From RBG-16-64-13 sp963718375 (GTDB lineage Bacteria > Actinomycetota > Thermoleophilia > RBG-16-64-13): 64,000 nucleotides of DNA. The stretch lies in the NCBI GenBank assembly GCA_963718375.1, contig CAVQZD010000007.1, positions 62,001 to 126,000 of the forward strand, in the 5' to 3' direction. Positions 50,388-60,000 of this stretch are shown piece after piece. The notes beneath the pieces were generated by a model. It did not search any database, was not told where the DNA came from, and saw nothing but the letters and a program-made list of their open reading frames with translations. A program made the position numbers and the translations under genes. Every line of letters begins with the position of its first letter. The first letter of the stretch is position 1.

Positions 50388-50732
50388 CTAGCCCTTGTCG
50401 ACCTGGACGTTGCACTTCTTGCAGTAACGCACTTTGGAGTCCCCGTCCTTCCGGACTCCCACGCGCGCGGGTTGCCCACAGCTCGGGCAAACCAACTGCA
50501 CGTTGCTGACGTGCATGCTTGCCTCGCGTTCTATGACTCCGCCCTGAGGCAACTTCTTCGAGGGCCGCATGTGCCGCTTGATGAAATTGACCCTCTCTAC
50601 GACGATGCGCTCTTCTTCCTCCAGCACCCGCAGGACCTTGCCGCTCTTGCCCGTTTCCTTGCCTTGGATGACTCTCACAGTGTCACCCCGCTTGATACGG
50701 TACTTCTTGACGTGTCTCGCTTCACTCGCCAT
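50388..50732 (-). CDS. rplX: 50S ribosomal protein L24
   Basis: A 114-residue L24 with the KOW motif (RIKRGDTVRVIQGKETGKSG). The C-terminal half has CPSCGQPARVGVRKDGDSK then CKKC, a zinc-ribbon-like pair also seen in several bacterial L24s. I chose ATG at 50730-50732 (GGAGG seven bases upstream) over the adjoining GTG. Confidence 0.96.
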   Translation of the reverse strand: MASEARHVKKYRIKRGDTVRVIQGKETGKSGKVLRVLEEEERIVVERVNFIKRHMRPSKKLPQGGVIEREASMHVSNVQLVCPSCGQPARVGVRKDGDSKVRYCKKCNVQVDKG

Positions 50733-51100
50733 CACAACACCTCCGGAGCAAGCGAGACTATCTTCGCGAAGTTCTTCTCCCTGAGCTCACGCCCGACAGG
50801 GCCAAAGATGCGGGTGCCCCGCGGATTCAACTGTCGATCGATGAGGACAGCCGCATTCTCATCAAAGCCGATGTAGGTGCCGTCCTTGCGTCCGTAGGAC
50901 TTCTTCACACGGACGACCACGGCCCGAACGACCTCGCCCTTCTTGACCGCACCACCGGGAGTAGCTTCTTTGACAGCCCCGACGATGATGTCACCCACCC
51001 CCGCGTAGCGACGCTTGGACCCGCCGAGAATGCGGATGCAAAGCAGTTCGCGCGCGCCGGAGTTGTCGGCCACCTTTAGTCTTGTCTCCACCTGTATCAT
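50732..51100 (-). CDS. rplN: 50S ribosomal protein L14
   Basis: A 122-residue L14 starting MIQVETRLKVADNSGARELL, ending in FAKIVSLAPEVL. Its stop shares bases with the rplX start (TGATG). Confidence 0.98.
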   Translation of the reverse strand: MIQVETRLKVADNSGARELLCIRILGGSKRRYAGVGDIIVGAVKEATPGGAVKKGEVVRAVVVRVKKSYGRKDGTYIGFDENAAVLIDRQLNPRGTRIFGPVGRELREKNFAKIVSLAPEVL

Positions 51101-51128
51101 CGTGCCTCACCCATCTCCTGCCGGCCGA

Positions 51129-51392
51129 CTATTCGGCGCGCTCTAGCACCTTGATAAGGCGCCATGTTTTGTCTTTGGAGAGCGGCCGACACTCACGCAC
51201 GAGCACAGTGTCTCCGACTTTGGCATCATTCTGCTCGTCATGAGCCTTGAGCCTCGACGTCATGCGGATGATCTTGGTGTACTTAGCGTGCGGTTTGACC
51301 TGACGGACTTGGACCACGATGGTCTTGTCCATGCGGTCAGATACCACCACACCCTGCCGCTCCCTCTGTCTTGTGGCTGTCTGGCCTGCCAT
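51129..51392 (-). CDS. rpsQ: 30S ribosomal protein S17
   Basis: An 87-residue S17: RERQGVVVSDRMDKTIVVQV, HDEQNDAKVGDTVLVRECR. ATG at 51390-51392 shares bases with the rpmC stop; the preceding TTG is rejected. Confidence 0.97.
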   Translation of the reverse strand: MAGQTATRQRERQGVVVSDRMDKTIVVQVRQVKPHAKYTKIIRMTSRLKAHDEQNDAKVGDTVLVRECRPLSKDKTWRLIKVLERAE

Positions 51393-51581
51393 CAAAGCTC
51401 CCTCGCCCGTTCTCTCGACGACTGCACCGTCATGATTTTCGCAATGTCCTGGCGCACCTGGCGAAGACGGCTGGTGTTCTCCAGCTGACCGGCAGCATGC
51501 TGAAAGCGCAGGTTGAACAGCTCCTCGCGCGACTGCTTGAGACGCTGCGTGAGTTCTTCGTCAGCCAGTTCGATTATCTCC

Positions 51582-51592
<11 letters not shown>
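51392..51592 (-). CDS. rpmC: 50S ribosomal protein L29
   Basis: A 66-residue L29. The family start is (M)KAKEIIELADEELTQRLKQ; the codon is TTG at 51590-51592, inside the last codons of rplP, with GGGAGG upstream. Longer in-frame readings have extra residues not found in L29. Overlaps rplP by 11 bases. Confidence 0.95.
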
Positions 51593-52007
<415 letters not shown>

Positions 52008-52036
52008 CTCTTCTTATCCTTAACTTTGCGCGGCCG

Positions 52037-52714
52037 TCAGCCTACGCGAGCCTCGCCCGGTTGCGCGCCGGGAGTCTGGTTGAATCCCTCAGGCATGACT
52101 TCACCCTTATTTATCCAAACCTTCACACCGATCTTGCCGAAGGTCGTGTTGGCTTCGGAGAATCCGTAGTCGATGTCGGCCCGCAGCGTGTGCAACGGGA
52201 CCCGGCCCTCGCTGTAACCCTCGACACGGGCCATCTCGGCGCCACCCAGACGGCCGCCCGACCTGACCTTCACGCCCTGTGCACCGGAGCGCATCGCCGA
52301 AGTCATGGCCCTCTTCATCGCCCGGCGGAAGCTGACTCGATTCGCGAGTTGCTCCGCTATGGACTGGGCAACGAGGTTAGCGTCCAACTCGGGCCGCTTG
52401 ATCTCGAGGATATTGACGTGCACGGCCTTGCCGGTCATGTCGTAGAGTTCGCGCCTCAGCGCGTCGACTTCAGAGCCCGACTTGCCGATCACGATGCCCG
52501 GACGGGCCGTGTTTATGTCTATGACCAGCTTGTTGCTGTCCTTGCGGATGATTATGTCCGATAGGCCGGCGTGCCCCATCTTCTTCTGGATGTGGGCGCG
52601 GATGGCCATGTCTTCACGCAGGAAACCGGCGAAATTCTTCTCCGTGTACCAGTGGGCCTTCCAGTCGTGGATTATGCCTAGTCGCATGCCGCCCGGATGA
52701 ACTTTCTGACCCAC
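52037..52714 (-). CDS. rpsC: 30S ribosomal protein S3
   Basis: A 225-residue S3 with MGQKVHPGGMRLGIIHDWKA, the KH-domain core (ARPGIVIGKSGSEVDALRRE) and GAQGVKVRSGGRLGGAEMAR. S10 operon. Confidence 0.98.
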   Translation of the reverse strand: MGQKVHPGGMRLGIIHDWKAHWYTEKNFAGFLREDMAIRAHIQKKMGHAGLSDIIIRKDSNKLVIDINTARPGIVIGKSGSEVDALRRELYDMTGKAVHVNILEIKRPELDANLVAQSIAEQLANRVSFRRAMKRAMTSAMRSGAQGVKVRSGGRLGGAEMARVEGYSEGRVPLHTLRADIDYGFSEANTTFGKIGVKVWINKGEVMPEGFNQTPGAQPGEARVG

Positions 52715-52717
52715 CTG

Positions 52718-53056
52718 CTACGACTCCTTTTTCTCGTCGACACACACGGTGATGTGGCTGGTGCGCTTGCGTATCCGCGTAGCGCGACCCTTTGCCCGCG
52801 GACGGAACCGCTTCAAAGTCGGCCCTCCATCCGCGTAGGCCTGGACCACATAGAGATCATCAGCCGTGAGCTCATGGTTGTTCTCAGCGTTGGCTACCGC
52901 AGAGTCAAGGACCTTGCCTACCAGCTTGGCGGCAGCCCGAGAGCTGAGCGCGAGGATAGCCTTGGCTTCGGAGACTTTCTTGCCCCGGATGAGCCGGGTC
53001 ATATCGCCCGCCTTGCGCGGGGAGACCCGCACGTACTTAGCTGTCGCGTTGACCAT
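52718..53056 (-). CDS. rplV: 50S ribosomal protein L22
   Basis: A 112-residue L22 (KYVRVSPRKAGDMTRLIRGK, FRPRAKGRATRIRKRTSHIT); its hairpin loop lines the peptide tunnel. Confidence 0.98.
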   Translation of the reverse strand: MVNATAKYVRVSPRKAGDMTRLIRGKKVSEAKAILALSSRAAAKLVGKVLDSAVANAENNHELTADDLYVVQAYADGGPTLKRFRPRAKGRATRIRKRTSHITVCVDEKKES

Positions 53057-53060
53057 GCCG

Positions 53061-53345
53061 TCACTTCCTCTTCATGCGGCGCTCTTTGCCGCCGGCGTGG
53101 CCGCGGTAAGTACGCGTCAGGGCGAACTCGCCCAGCCTGTGGCCCACCATGCTCTCACTCACGTAGATGGGCACATGCTTACGACCGTCATGGACGGCGA
53201 TCGTGTGGCCGACCATCTCAGGATAGATGGTGGACGCCCTCGACCAGGTCTTGAGCATCCGCTTCTCGCCCGCCTGGTTCATCGTCTCGATCCTCTTCAT
53301 CAAACGCTCTTCAACGAAGGGAGCTTTTTTGCTTGAACGTGACAC
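53061..53345 (-). CDS. rpsS: 30S ribosomal protein S19
   Basis: A 94-residue S19: KTWSRASTIYPEMVGHTIAV, HDGRKHVPIYVSESMVGHRL. Standard place between rplB and rplV. Confidence 0.98.
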   Translation of the reverse strand: MSRSSKKAPFVEERLMKRIETMNQAGEKRMLKTWSRASTIYPEMVGHTIAVHDGRKHVPIYVSESMVGHRLGEFALTRTYRGHAGGKERRMKRK

Positions 53346-53354
53346 GATGCTCTA

Positions 53355-54188
53355 TTACCTCCCTTTCCCGCGGCGTCTGACTATGTACTTGTTGGACTCC
53401 TTCTTGGCCTTGCGGGTCTTATGGCCTAGGGTGGGGACACCCCACGGGGTCACAGGGTGGCGGCCCGGAGGTGTAGAACCCTCGCCACCACCGTGCGGGT
53501 GGTCGACCGGGTTCATCGTGGTCCCGCGGACGGTGGGACGGACGCCCATCCAGCGCTTGCGACCGGCCTTGCCGGTGACAAGGTTCTCGTGCTCGGCGTT
53601 GCCGATCTCACCGACGGTGGCCCTGCACTCCAGGCGGAGCATGCGCATCTCACCGGAGGGCAGACGCAGGGTAGCGTAGTCGCCTTCCTTGGCCATGACC
53701 TGGGCGGACGTGCCGGCCGAGCGGGCTATCTGCCCACCGCGGCCCTTCTTCATCTCGATGTTGTGCACCATGGTGCCGACCGGGATGTTCTTGAGCGGTA
53801 GCGCGCAGCCTATGCGGATGTCTGCTTCCGGTCCCGCCTCCACCTGAGCTCCGACCTCGAGCTTGTTGGGCGCCAGGATGTACCTCTTATCGCCGTCTGC
53901 GTATACCACCAATGCTATGCGGCAGCTGCGGTTGGGGTCGTACTCGATGGAACTCACCCGACCTGGGACCCCGTCCTTGTCGCGCTTGAAATCGATGATC
54001 CGATAGAGCCGCTTGTGACCGCCGCCCTGATGGCGCGTGGTGATACGACCGTTGTTGTTGCGGCCGCCCTTGCGTTTGATCGGACGGGTGAGCGACTTCT
54101 CGGGCTCGCTCTTGGTGATCTCTTGGAAGGCAGGGGTAGTCGCGAACCTGCGTCCGGGAGAAGTGGGCTTATAGCTCTTTATCGCCAT
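53355..54188 (-). CDS. rplB: 50S ribosomal protein L2
   Basis: A 277-residue L2 with the peptidyl-transferase-proximal MNPVDHPHGGGEGSTPPGRH segment and GRITTRHQGGGHKRLYRIID. S10 operon. Confidence 0.98.
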   Translation of the reverse strand: MAIKSYKPTSPGRRFATTPAFQEITKSEPEKSLTRPIKRKGGRNNNGRITTRHQGGGHKRLYRIIDFKRDKDGVPGRVSSIEYDPNRSCRIALVVYADGDKRYILAPNKLEVGAQVEAGPEADIRIGCALPLKNIPVGTMVHNIEMKKGRGGQIARSAGTSAQVMAKEGDYATLRLPSGEMRMLRLECRATVGEIGNAEHENLVTGKAGRKRWMGVRPTVRGTTMNPVDHPHGGGEGSTPPGRHPVTPWGVPTLGHKTRKAKKESNKYIVRRRGKGR

Positions 54189-54201
54189 GTATCTATCTCT
54201 C

Positions 54202-54486
54202 CTACGCCGCGCCGAAGAACTCTATCCGGTTGCCCGGGGCGAGCTCGACCACTGCCTTTTTCCACCGCTTGGTCGTGCCCTGATGGGCACCCCTGCGCTT
54301 GGGTTTGGGCTTTACGTTCATAGTCTGCACACCGATGACCTTCACCTTGAAGATCTCCTCGACTGCTGCTTGTATCTGGGGCTTCTTGGCCCGATAGTTG
54401 ACCTCGAATGAGTACCGGTTCGTGTCTATCGCCCGGTAGCTCTTCTCGGACACGATGGGGCGTATGATCACTTCGCGTGCGTCCAT
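54202..54486 (-). CDS. rplW: 50S ribosomal protein L23
   Basis: A 94-residue L23 (VIIRPIVSEKSYRAIDTNRY, EEIFKVKVIGVQTMNVKPKP). It forms the tunnel-exit docking site for trigger factor and SRP. The start overlaps the rplD stop by one base. Confidence 0.97.
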   Translation of the reverse strand: MDAREVIIRPIVSEKSYRAIDTNRYSFEVNYRAKKPQIQAAVEEIFKVKVIGVQTMNVKPKPKRRGAHQGTTKRWKKAVVELAPGNRIEFFGAA

Positions 54487-55124
54487 TAGGCCTCACCGCC
54501 TCCTTTGGCTCCGTTCTCCAAGAAGGAGACCGCCGCCTCGGTGATCAGCAGGCTGCGAGCCCACACATAGTCTTGGACCTCAGCGTCACCGATGGTGAGC
54601 GCCCTCGTCTCGGTGAGGTTGCGAAAACTCTTGAGCGCCGAGATCTCTTCCGGACCCACAAGAACCAACAGGGGGTTCTCGATACCAGCCTTGCTGATGA
54701 TCTCTGCGGCTCGCTTCGTGGAAGGTTCGGCGAACTCAGTAGCCGCCAGCACGCGGGTGGTGCCACCGGCGACCAAGTCTCCCAGGGCCATCCGATAGGC
54801 CTGCACTTTGACCTTCTTGTTGACCTTCTTGGCGTAGCTGCGGGGGATGGGGGGGAAGGCCACACCTCCACCGGTGAAATGCGCCACCTTGCCGGAGCCC
54901 ACGCGAGCCCGGCCGGTGCCCTTCTGCCTCCACTGCTTCGCGGTGGTGCCGGCAACTTCGCTGCGGGTCTTGGCGGATGCCGTGCCCTGGCGATGGCCTG
55001 ACAGCTCAGCGGTGACTACGTAGTGAAGAAGCCCGGTGTTGACCTCGTCCTGCACCAGACCGGCGGCCAACTCGTGCTTGCCTACCACAGCGCCCTTTTC
55101 GTCGATTTTGTCGATGGTTGCCAT
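54486..55124 (-). CDS. rplD: 50S ribosomal protein L4
   Basis: A 212-residue L4 with the central loop KQWRQKGTGRARVGSGK that reaches into the peptide tunnel. In E. coli L4 represses the S10 operon; no leader of that type is seen before rpsJ here. Confidence 0.97.
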   Translation of the reverse strand: MATIDKIDEKGAVVGKHELAAGLVQDEVNTGLLHYVVTAELSGHRQGTASAKTRSEVAGTTAKQWRQKGTGRARVGSGKVAHFTGGGVAFPPIPRSYAKKVNKKVKVQAYRMALGDLVAGGTTRVLAATEFAEPSTKRAAEIISKAGIENPLLVLVGPEEISALKSFRNLTETRALTIGDAEVQDYVWARSLLITEAAVSFLENGAKGGGEA

Positions 55125-55128
55125 ACGC

Positions 55129-55737
55129 TTACCCTTTGATCACGACCAGGGAGCCTGTGCTCCCCGGGACCGCACCTTTGATCAGCACCAGGTTCTTGTC
55201 CGGGTCGGTAGCGACCACGGTAAGACCGGACTGCGTGACACGCACATTACCCATCTGCCCCGGAAGGCGGGTGCCCGGATAGACCCTGGCCGGGTCAGCC
55301 GAAGCCCCTACAGACCCGGGAGCACGATGGAAGTGGGAACCATGATATCCGGGGCCACCTGCGAAACCGTGTCGCTTGATGACGCCCTGGAAACCCTTGC
55401 CCTTGGAGACACCCGTGACCTTCACCCGATCGCCGGGCGCAAACACGTCCACAGTCACTGATTCACCCACGTTCAGCTCGTCCTCGCCCCGCACCTCCAC
55501 CAAGTGGCGCTTGGGGTCTACGCCTGCCTTCTTCAGATGCCCGAGCTCTGGCTTGCTGAGCCTCTTGGCTTTGACATCTCCAAAGGCGATCTGGGTAGCG
55601 ACGTACCCATCGGTCTCCACCGTCTTCTTCTGAGTCACCTGGCAGGGCCCGGCCTCGATGACGGTGCAGCGGACGACTGAGCCATCCTCATTGAAGAACT
55701 GGGTCATGCCCAGTTTTTTGCCTAGCAGCGTCTTCAT
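55129..55737 (-). CDS. rplC: 50S ribosomal protein L3
   Basis: A 202-residue L3: LLGKKLGMTQFFNEDGSVV, GVSKGKGFQGVIKRHGFAGG, GSVGASADPARVYPGTRLPG. ATG 55735-55737 shares bases with the rpsJ stop; no SD is visible, so translation is probably coupled. Confidence 0.97.
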   Translation of the reverse strand: MKTLLGKKLGMTQFFNEDGSVVRCTVIEAGPCQVTQKKTVETDGYVATQIAFGDVKAKRLSKPELGHLKKAGVDPKRHLVEVRGEDELNVGESVTVDVFAPGDRVKVTGVSKGKGFQGVIKRHGFAGGPGYHGSHFHRAPGSVGASADPARVYPGTRLPGQMGNVRVTQSGLTVVATDPDKNLVLIKGAVPGSTGSLVVIKG

Positions 55738-56045
55738 CACAACTTGATTTCTATGTCCACGCCCGCGGGCAAGTCCATGCGCATCAGCGAGTCCACCGTC
55801 TTAGGCGTGGGCTGATGGATGTCGATCAGTCGCTTGTGCGTTCTGATCTCGAAATGCTCACGCGAGTCTTTGTCCTTGAAGGGGCTACGGATCACGCAGT
55901 AGACGTTCTTCTCCGTGGGGAGAGGAACGGGTCCCGAAACGGTGGCGCCGGTGCGCTCAGCCGTCTCGACTATGCTGCGCGCACTCATATCCACGAGCTC
56001 GTGGTCGTAGGCCTTCAGCCTTATGCGTATCTTCTGTTGCGCCAC
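55737..56045 (-). CDS. rpsJ: 30S ribosomal protein S10
   Basis: A 102-residue S10 (QKIRIRLKAYDHELVDMSAR, RTHKRLIDIHQPTPKTVDSL). First gene of the S10 operon, only ten bases after the tuf stop, so the operon is probably transcribed from the upstream str genes. Confidence 0.98.
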   Translation of the reverse strand: MAQQKIRIRLKAYDHELVDMSARSIVETAERTGATVSGPVPLPTEKNVYCVIRSPFKDKDSREHFEIRTHKRLIDIHQPTPKTVDSLMRMDLPAGVDIEIKL

Positions 56046-56055
56046 CGAGCGACTC

Positions 56056-57261
56056 CTACTTGGCGATCTTTGTCACTGAGCCTGCACCGACCGTACGGCC
56101 ACCCTCGCGGATGGCGAAACGCAGACCTTCGTCCATTGCGATAGGCGTGATCAACTTGGCTTTGATAGTGGTGTGGTCGCCGGGCATGACCATCTCGATG
56201 CCCTCTTGCAGCGTCACGTCCCCGGTCACATCAGTCGTGCGGAAGTAGAACTGCGGGCGATAACCGTTGAAGAACGGGGTGTGACGCCCACCTTCCTCGC
56301 GCGACAACACGTAGATCTGAGCTTCGAACTCGGTGTGCGGAGTGATGCTGCCCGGAGCCGCGAGCACCATGCCGCGCTCGACTTCCTCGCGCTTGGTACC
56401 ACGCAAGAGGACGCCTACGTTGTCGCCAGCGCGACCCTCATCGAGCAGCTTGCGGAACATCTCGACGCCGGTGGCGACCGTCTTCAGCGGTTGGTCCTGA
56501 AGACCGACCATCTCGACGTTGTCGCCGACCTTGACGATACCGCGCTCGACACGACCCGTGACCACAGTGCCGCGGCCCTGGATGCTGAACACATCCTCGA
56601 TGGGCATCAAGAACGGCTTGTCAATGTCGCGCTCGGGCTCCGGGATGTAGCTATCCAGAGCGGCGGCCAACTCGTAGATGGACTTGCAGTCAGCGCAGCT
56701 CTCGTCACCACAGCCGTGCTCCAGGGCCTTTAGGGCCGAGCCGGTTATGATGGGGATCTCGTCGCCGGGGAACTCGTACTCGGTGAGCAGTTCGCGCACT
56801 TCCATCTCGACCAACTCGAGGAGTTCGGGGTCGTCGACCATGTCCGCCTTGTTCAGGTAGACCACGATGGAGGGCACGCCCACCTGACGGGCCAGAAGAA
56901 TGTGCTCACGGGTCTGCGGCATCGGGCCGTCAGCCGCCGACACGACCAAGATAGCGCCGTCCATCTGGGCGGCACCGGTGATCATGTTCTTGATGTAGTC
57001 GGCGTGACCCGGGCAGTCTACGTGCGCGTAGTGACGATTGTCAGTCTCGTACTCAACGTGAGCGGTAGCGATGGTGATACCCCGCTCGCGCTCTTCCGGA
57101 GCGTTGTCGATGGAATCGAAGCTACGGAACTCGATGTTGGGGTTCGCGGCAGCAAGGCACTTCGTGATGGCCGCAGTCAGGGTCGTCTTGCCATGGTCGA
57201 CGTGACCGATGGTGCCGACGTTGACATGGGGCTTGGTCCGCTCGAACTTCTTCTTCGCCAT
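56056..57261 (-). CDS. tuf: Elongation factor Tu
   Basis: The 401-residue GTPase that delivers aminoacyl-tRNA. GHVDHGKTT, DCPGHADYI and NKADMVDDPE are intact. A cysteine-rich insertion in the G domain, LEHGCGDESCADCKSIYEL (C184, C189, C192), replaces the plain segment of most EF-Tu. ATG at 57259-57261 with GGAAGGA upstream; a longer in-frame reading would run through the hairpin-rich gap and is rejected. Confidence 0.98.
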   Translation of the reverse strand: MAKKKFERTKPHVNVGTIGHVDHGKTTLTAAITKCLAAANPNIEFRSFDSIDNAPEERERGITIATAHVEYETDNRHYAHVDCPGHADYIKNMITGAAQMDGAILVVSAADGPMPQTREHILLARQVGVPSIVVYLNKADMVDDPELLELVEMEVRELLTEYEFPGDEIPIITGSALKALEHGCGDESCADCKSIYELAAALDSYIPEPERDIDKPFLMPIEDVFSIQGRGTVVTGRVERGIVKVGDNVEMVGLQDQPLKTVATGVEMFRKLLDEGRAGDNVGVLLRGTKREEVERGMVLAAPGSITPHTEFEAQIYVLSREEGGRHTPFFNGYRPQFYFRTTDVTGDVTLQEGIEMVMPGDHTTIKAKLITPIAMDEGLRFAIREGGRTVGAGSVTKIAK

Positions 57262-57278
57262 TTTGATCCTTCCTTTCT

Positions 57279-57295
57279 GCCTGACTCGTTCAGGC
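57279..57295. other. Hairpin 1 in the fusA-tuf gap
   Basis: GCCTGA (57279-57284) and TCAGGC (57290-57295) form a perfect 6-base stem with a 5-base loop, 17 bases before the tuf start and just upstream of its SD. It could influence tuf translation or act as an RNA processing site. Confidence 0.45.
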
Positions 57296-57318
57296 GGCTG
57301 CCAGCGCCCATAGCAGCC
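57296..57318. other. Hairpin 2 in the fusA-tuf gap
   Basis: GGCTGC (57296-57301) and GCAGCC (57313-57318) form a 6-base stem with an 11-base loop, immediately next to hairpin 1. No T-run follows on the minus strand, so it is not an ordinary terminator. Confidence 0.4.
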
Positions 57319-57331
57319 GTGTTTCCCTTGT

Positions 57332-59464
57332 CTACTCGTTACTCGGCTTGCCGCCCTGCTGGGCGATGATCTCTTGCGCGAGATGCGAAGGCACCTCTGC
57401 GTAGTGACTGAACTGCATGGTGTACACCGCCCGTCCCTGCGTAGCAGAACGGAGATCGGTGGCATACCCGAACATCTGGGCGAGCGGCACGGTCGCACGG
57501 ATGACTTGGGCACCAGCCCGAAGCTCCATGCCCTGGATATGGCCGCGGCGGGAGTTGAGGTCGCCCATCACATCGCCCATATACTCCTCGGGGACGACCA
57601 CTTCGACGTCCTCGATGGGCTCCAGCAACACCGGATGCGCCTTCTTGGCCGCCGCCCGGAACGCCATAGAACCGGCGATCTTGAAAGCCATCTCTGACGA
57701 GTCCACTTCGTGGTACGACCCGTCGATGAGCTCCACCTTGACGTCTTCCATGGGGAAGCCCGCCAACACACCGGTCTCCATGGCCTCGACTAGGCCGGCC
57801 TGGACCGCGGAGATGTACTCCTTCGGGATAGCGCCGCCGACGATCTTGTTCTCGAAGGAGAAACCTGCCCCGAACTCGTTGGGCGCCATCTTGATGACTG
57901 CGTGTCCGAACTGGCCGCGACCGCCGGTCTGGCGCACGAAGCGACCCTCGGCCTTCTCCACCGCCTTCGTGATGCCCTCGCGGTAGGCCACCTGCGGCCG
58001 ACCCACGTTGGCGTCGACCTTGAACTCCCGAAGCAGGCGGTCGACGATGATCTCCAGGTGCAGCTCGCCCATGCCGGCGATGATGGTCTGTCCGGTCTCT
58101 TCATCAGAACGCACTCTGAAAGTCGGATCCTCTTCGGCCAACTTCATGAGGCTCTCCGAGAGCTTGTCCTGATCCGCCTTCGTCTTCGGCTCGATAGCGA
58201 CGAAGATGACCGGATCGGGGAACTCCATCGCCTCCAGGATCACCGGATGATCGCTGTCACACAGCGTGTCACCGGTGCTGGTGGCCTTGAGCCCTACTGC
58301 CGCCGCTATGTCGCCCGCGCACACCTCAGTGATGTCGTCCCGATGGTTGGCGTGCATCTGCAGGATGCGGCCCACGCGCTCTTTCTTATCTTTGCTCGCG
58401 TTGTAAACGTACGAGCCGGCCTTGAGCTTGCCTGAGTAGACGCGGAAGTACGTGAGCTTGCCCACGTACGGGTCGGACATGATCTTGAAAGCGATCGCCG
58501 AAAACGACTCGTCGTCACTCGCCCTTCTGACCGCCGTGTCACCACTACGCGGGACCACACCCTCTACGGGTGGAACATCCAGCGGCGAAGGCAGGTAGTC
58601 AGCCACCGCGTCCAGGAGCATCTGGACGCCCTTGTTCTTAAATGCCGAACCGCACAGCACAGGGGTCAGTTCGATGGACAGCGTAGCTTCTCTGATGGCT
58701 GCCTTGATGCGCTCCTCAGAGATAGGCCTGCCCTCCAGATAATCGACCATGATCTCGTCGTCGCGCTCGGCGAGAGCTTCGAGCATATGAGTGCGCTCGG
58801 CTTCGGCCTGCTCCAGCATGTCTCCGGGGATGGGTTCGTCCGTGAAGTCGACGCCCATGTCGTCGTCGTCATAGAGACGGGCTACCATCCGCACCAAGTC
58901 GACCACGCCCTTGAACTTGTCCTCGCTGCCGATGGGGAGCTGGATAACCAGCGGGCGGGCATGAAGCCTATCCACCATGGTCTGCACGCCACGCATGAAG
59001 TCCGCGCCCGTGCGGTCCATCTTGTTGATGAAGGCTATGCGCGGGACGCTGTACTTGTCGGCTTGTCTCCAGACCGTCTCCGACTGGGGCTCGACACCTG
59101 CTACAGAGCAGAACAGAGCTATCGCGCCGTCCAAGACCCGCAGCGAGCGCTCCACTTCCATAGTGAAGTCCACGTGCCCGGGTGTGTCTATGATGTTGAT
59201 GCGATGATCGCGCCACTCGCACGTTGTGGCAGCCGATGTGATGGTGATGCCCCGCTCCTGCTCTTGGGCCATCCAGTCCATCACGGCTGCGCCGTCATGG
59301 ACCTCGCCTATCTTGTAGGTGCGGCCGGTGTAATACAGGATGCGCTCTGTGGTCGTGGTCTTGCCGGCATCGATGTGAGCCATGATGCCGATGTTGCGGA
59401 CCTTCGCCAATGGGTAGCGCTGCCCCGTCTTCGTATCGGTTTTGTTCGCTGTCGCCTGTGCCAC
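57332..59464 (-). CDS. fusA: Elongation factor G
   Basis: The 710-residue translocase GTPase. G motifs: IMAHIDAGKTTTTERILYYT, DTPGHVDFTMEVERSLRVLD and INKMDRTGADF. Domains IV-V at the C-terminus include RRGHIQGMELRAGAQVIRAT. Placed between rpsG and tuf, the usual str operon order. Confidence 0.98.
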   Translation of the reverse strand: MAQATANKTDTKTGQRYPLAKVRNIGIMAHIDAGKTTTTERILYYTGRTYKIGEVHDGAAVMDWMAQEQERGITITSAATTCEWRDHRINIIDTPGHVDFTMEVERSLRVLDGAIALFCSVAGVEPQSETVWRQADKYSVPRIAFINKMDRTGADFMRGVQTMVDRLHARPLVIQLPIGSEDKFKGVVDLVRMVARLYDDDDMGVDFTDEPIPGDMLEQAEAERTHMLEALAERDDEIMVDYLEGRPISEERIKAAIREATLSIELTPVLCGSAFKNKGVQMLLDAVADYLPSPLDVPPVEGVVPRSGDTAVRRASDDESFSAIAFKIMSDPYVGKLTYFRVYSGKLKAGSYVYNASKDKKERVGRILQMHANHRDDITEVCAGDIAAAVGLKATSTGDTLCDSDHPVILEAMEFPDPVIFVAIEPKTKADQDKLSESLMKLAEEDPTFRVRSDEETGQTIIAGMGELHLEIIVDRLLREFKVDANVGRPQVAYREGITKAVEKAEGRFVRQTGGRGQFGHAVIKMAPNEFGAGFSFENKIVGGAIPKEYISAVQAGLVEAMETGVLAGFPMEDVKVELIDGSYHEVDSSEMAFKIAGSMAFRAAAKKAHPVLLEPIEDVEVVVPEEYMGDVMGDLNSRRGHIQGMELRAGAQVIRATVPLAQMFGYATDLRSATQGRAVYTMQFSHYAEVPSHLAQEIIAQQGGKPSNE

Positions 59465-59505
59465 TTCTTACTTTCTGGTCCCTGAGATCACTGACATACC
59501 TGGTT

Positions 59506-59976
59506 CTACCAGCGGTAGTGCGCGAAAGCCCTGTTGGCTTCGGCCATACGCAGTAGGTCTTCTTTCTTCTTCATGGTCACGCCGGTACGGTTGTAGCCGT
59601 CCAAGAGCTCGCCGGCCAAGCGCTCAGCCATGCTGTGCTCGCGCCGCTCGCGGCTGTGAGTGACGATCCAACGGACCGCCAGGGTGTACGAACGACGGGT
59701 GGGCACCTCTACCGGCACCTGATAATTGGCGCCGCCCACGCGCCGTGATCGCACTTCGAGCGCGGGCCGCACGTTCTCGACCGCGTCCTTCAAAACGCTG
59801 GCCGGGTCGTTGCCCGTCCGCTCCCGAAGGAGCGTCATCGCGTCGTACATGATCTTCTCAGCGGTGGACTTCTTGCCGTCGAGCATCACACGATTGACCA
59901 TCTGCGTGACCAGCCGACTACGATAGATCGGGTCGGGCTGTATCTCTCTCTTAGTTGCTTTGGTTCGTCTTGCCAT
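59506..59976 (-). CDS. rpsG: 30S ribosomal protein S7
   Basis: A 156-residue S7: VENVRPALEVRSRRVGGANY, VPVEVPTRRSYTLAVRWIV, ending EANRAFAHYRW. Primary 16S binder; represses the str operon in E. coli. Confidence 0.98.
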   Translation of the reverse strand: MARRTKATKREIQPDPIYRSRLVTQMVNRVMLDGKKSTAEKIMYDAMTLLRERTGNDPASVLKDAVENVRPALEVRSRRVGGANYQVPVEVPTRRSYTLAVRWIVTHSRERREHSMAERLAGELLDGYNRTGVTMKKKEDLLRMAEANRAFAHYRW

Positions 59977-60000
59977 CTCTGCGCTTGCCTTCCTATCTAC

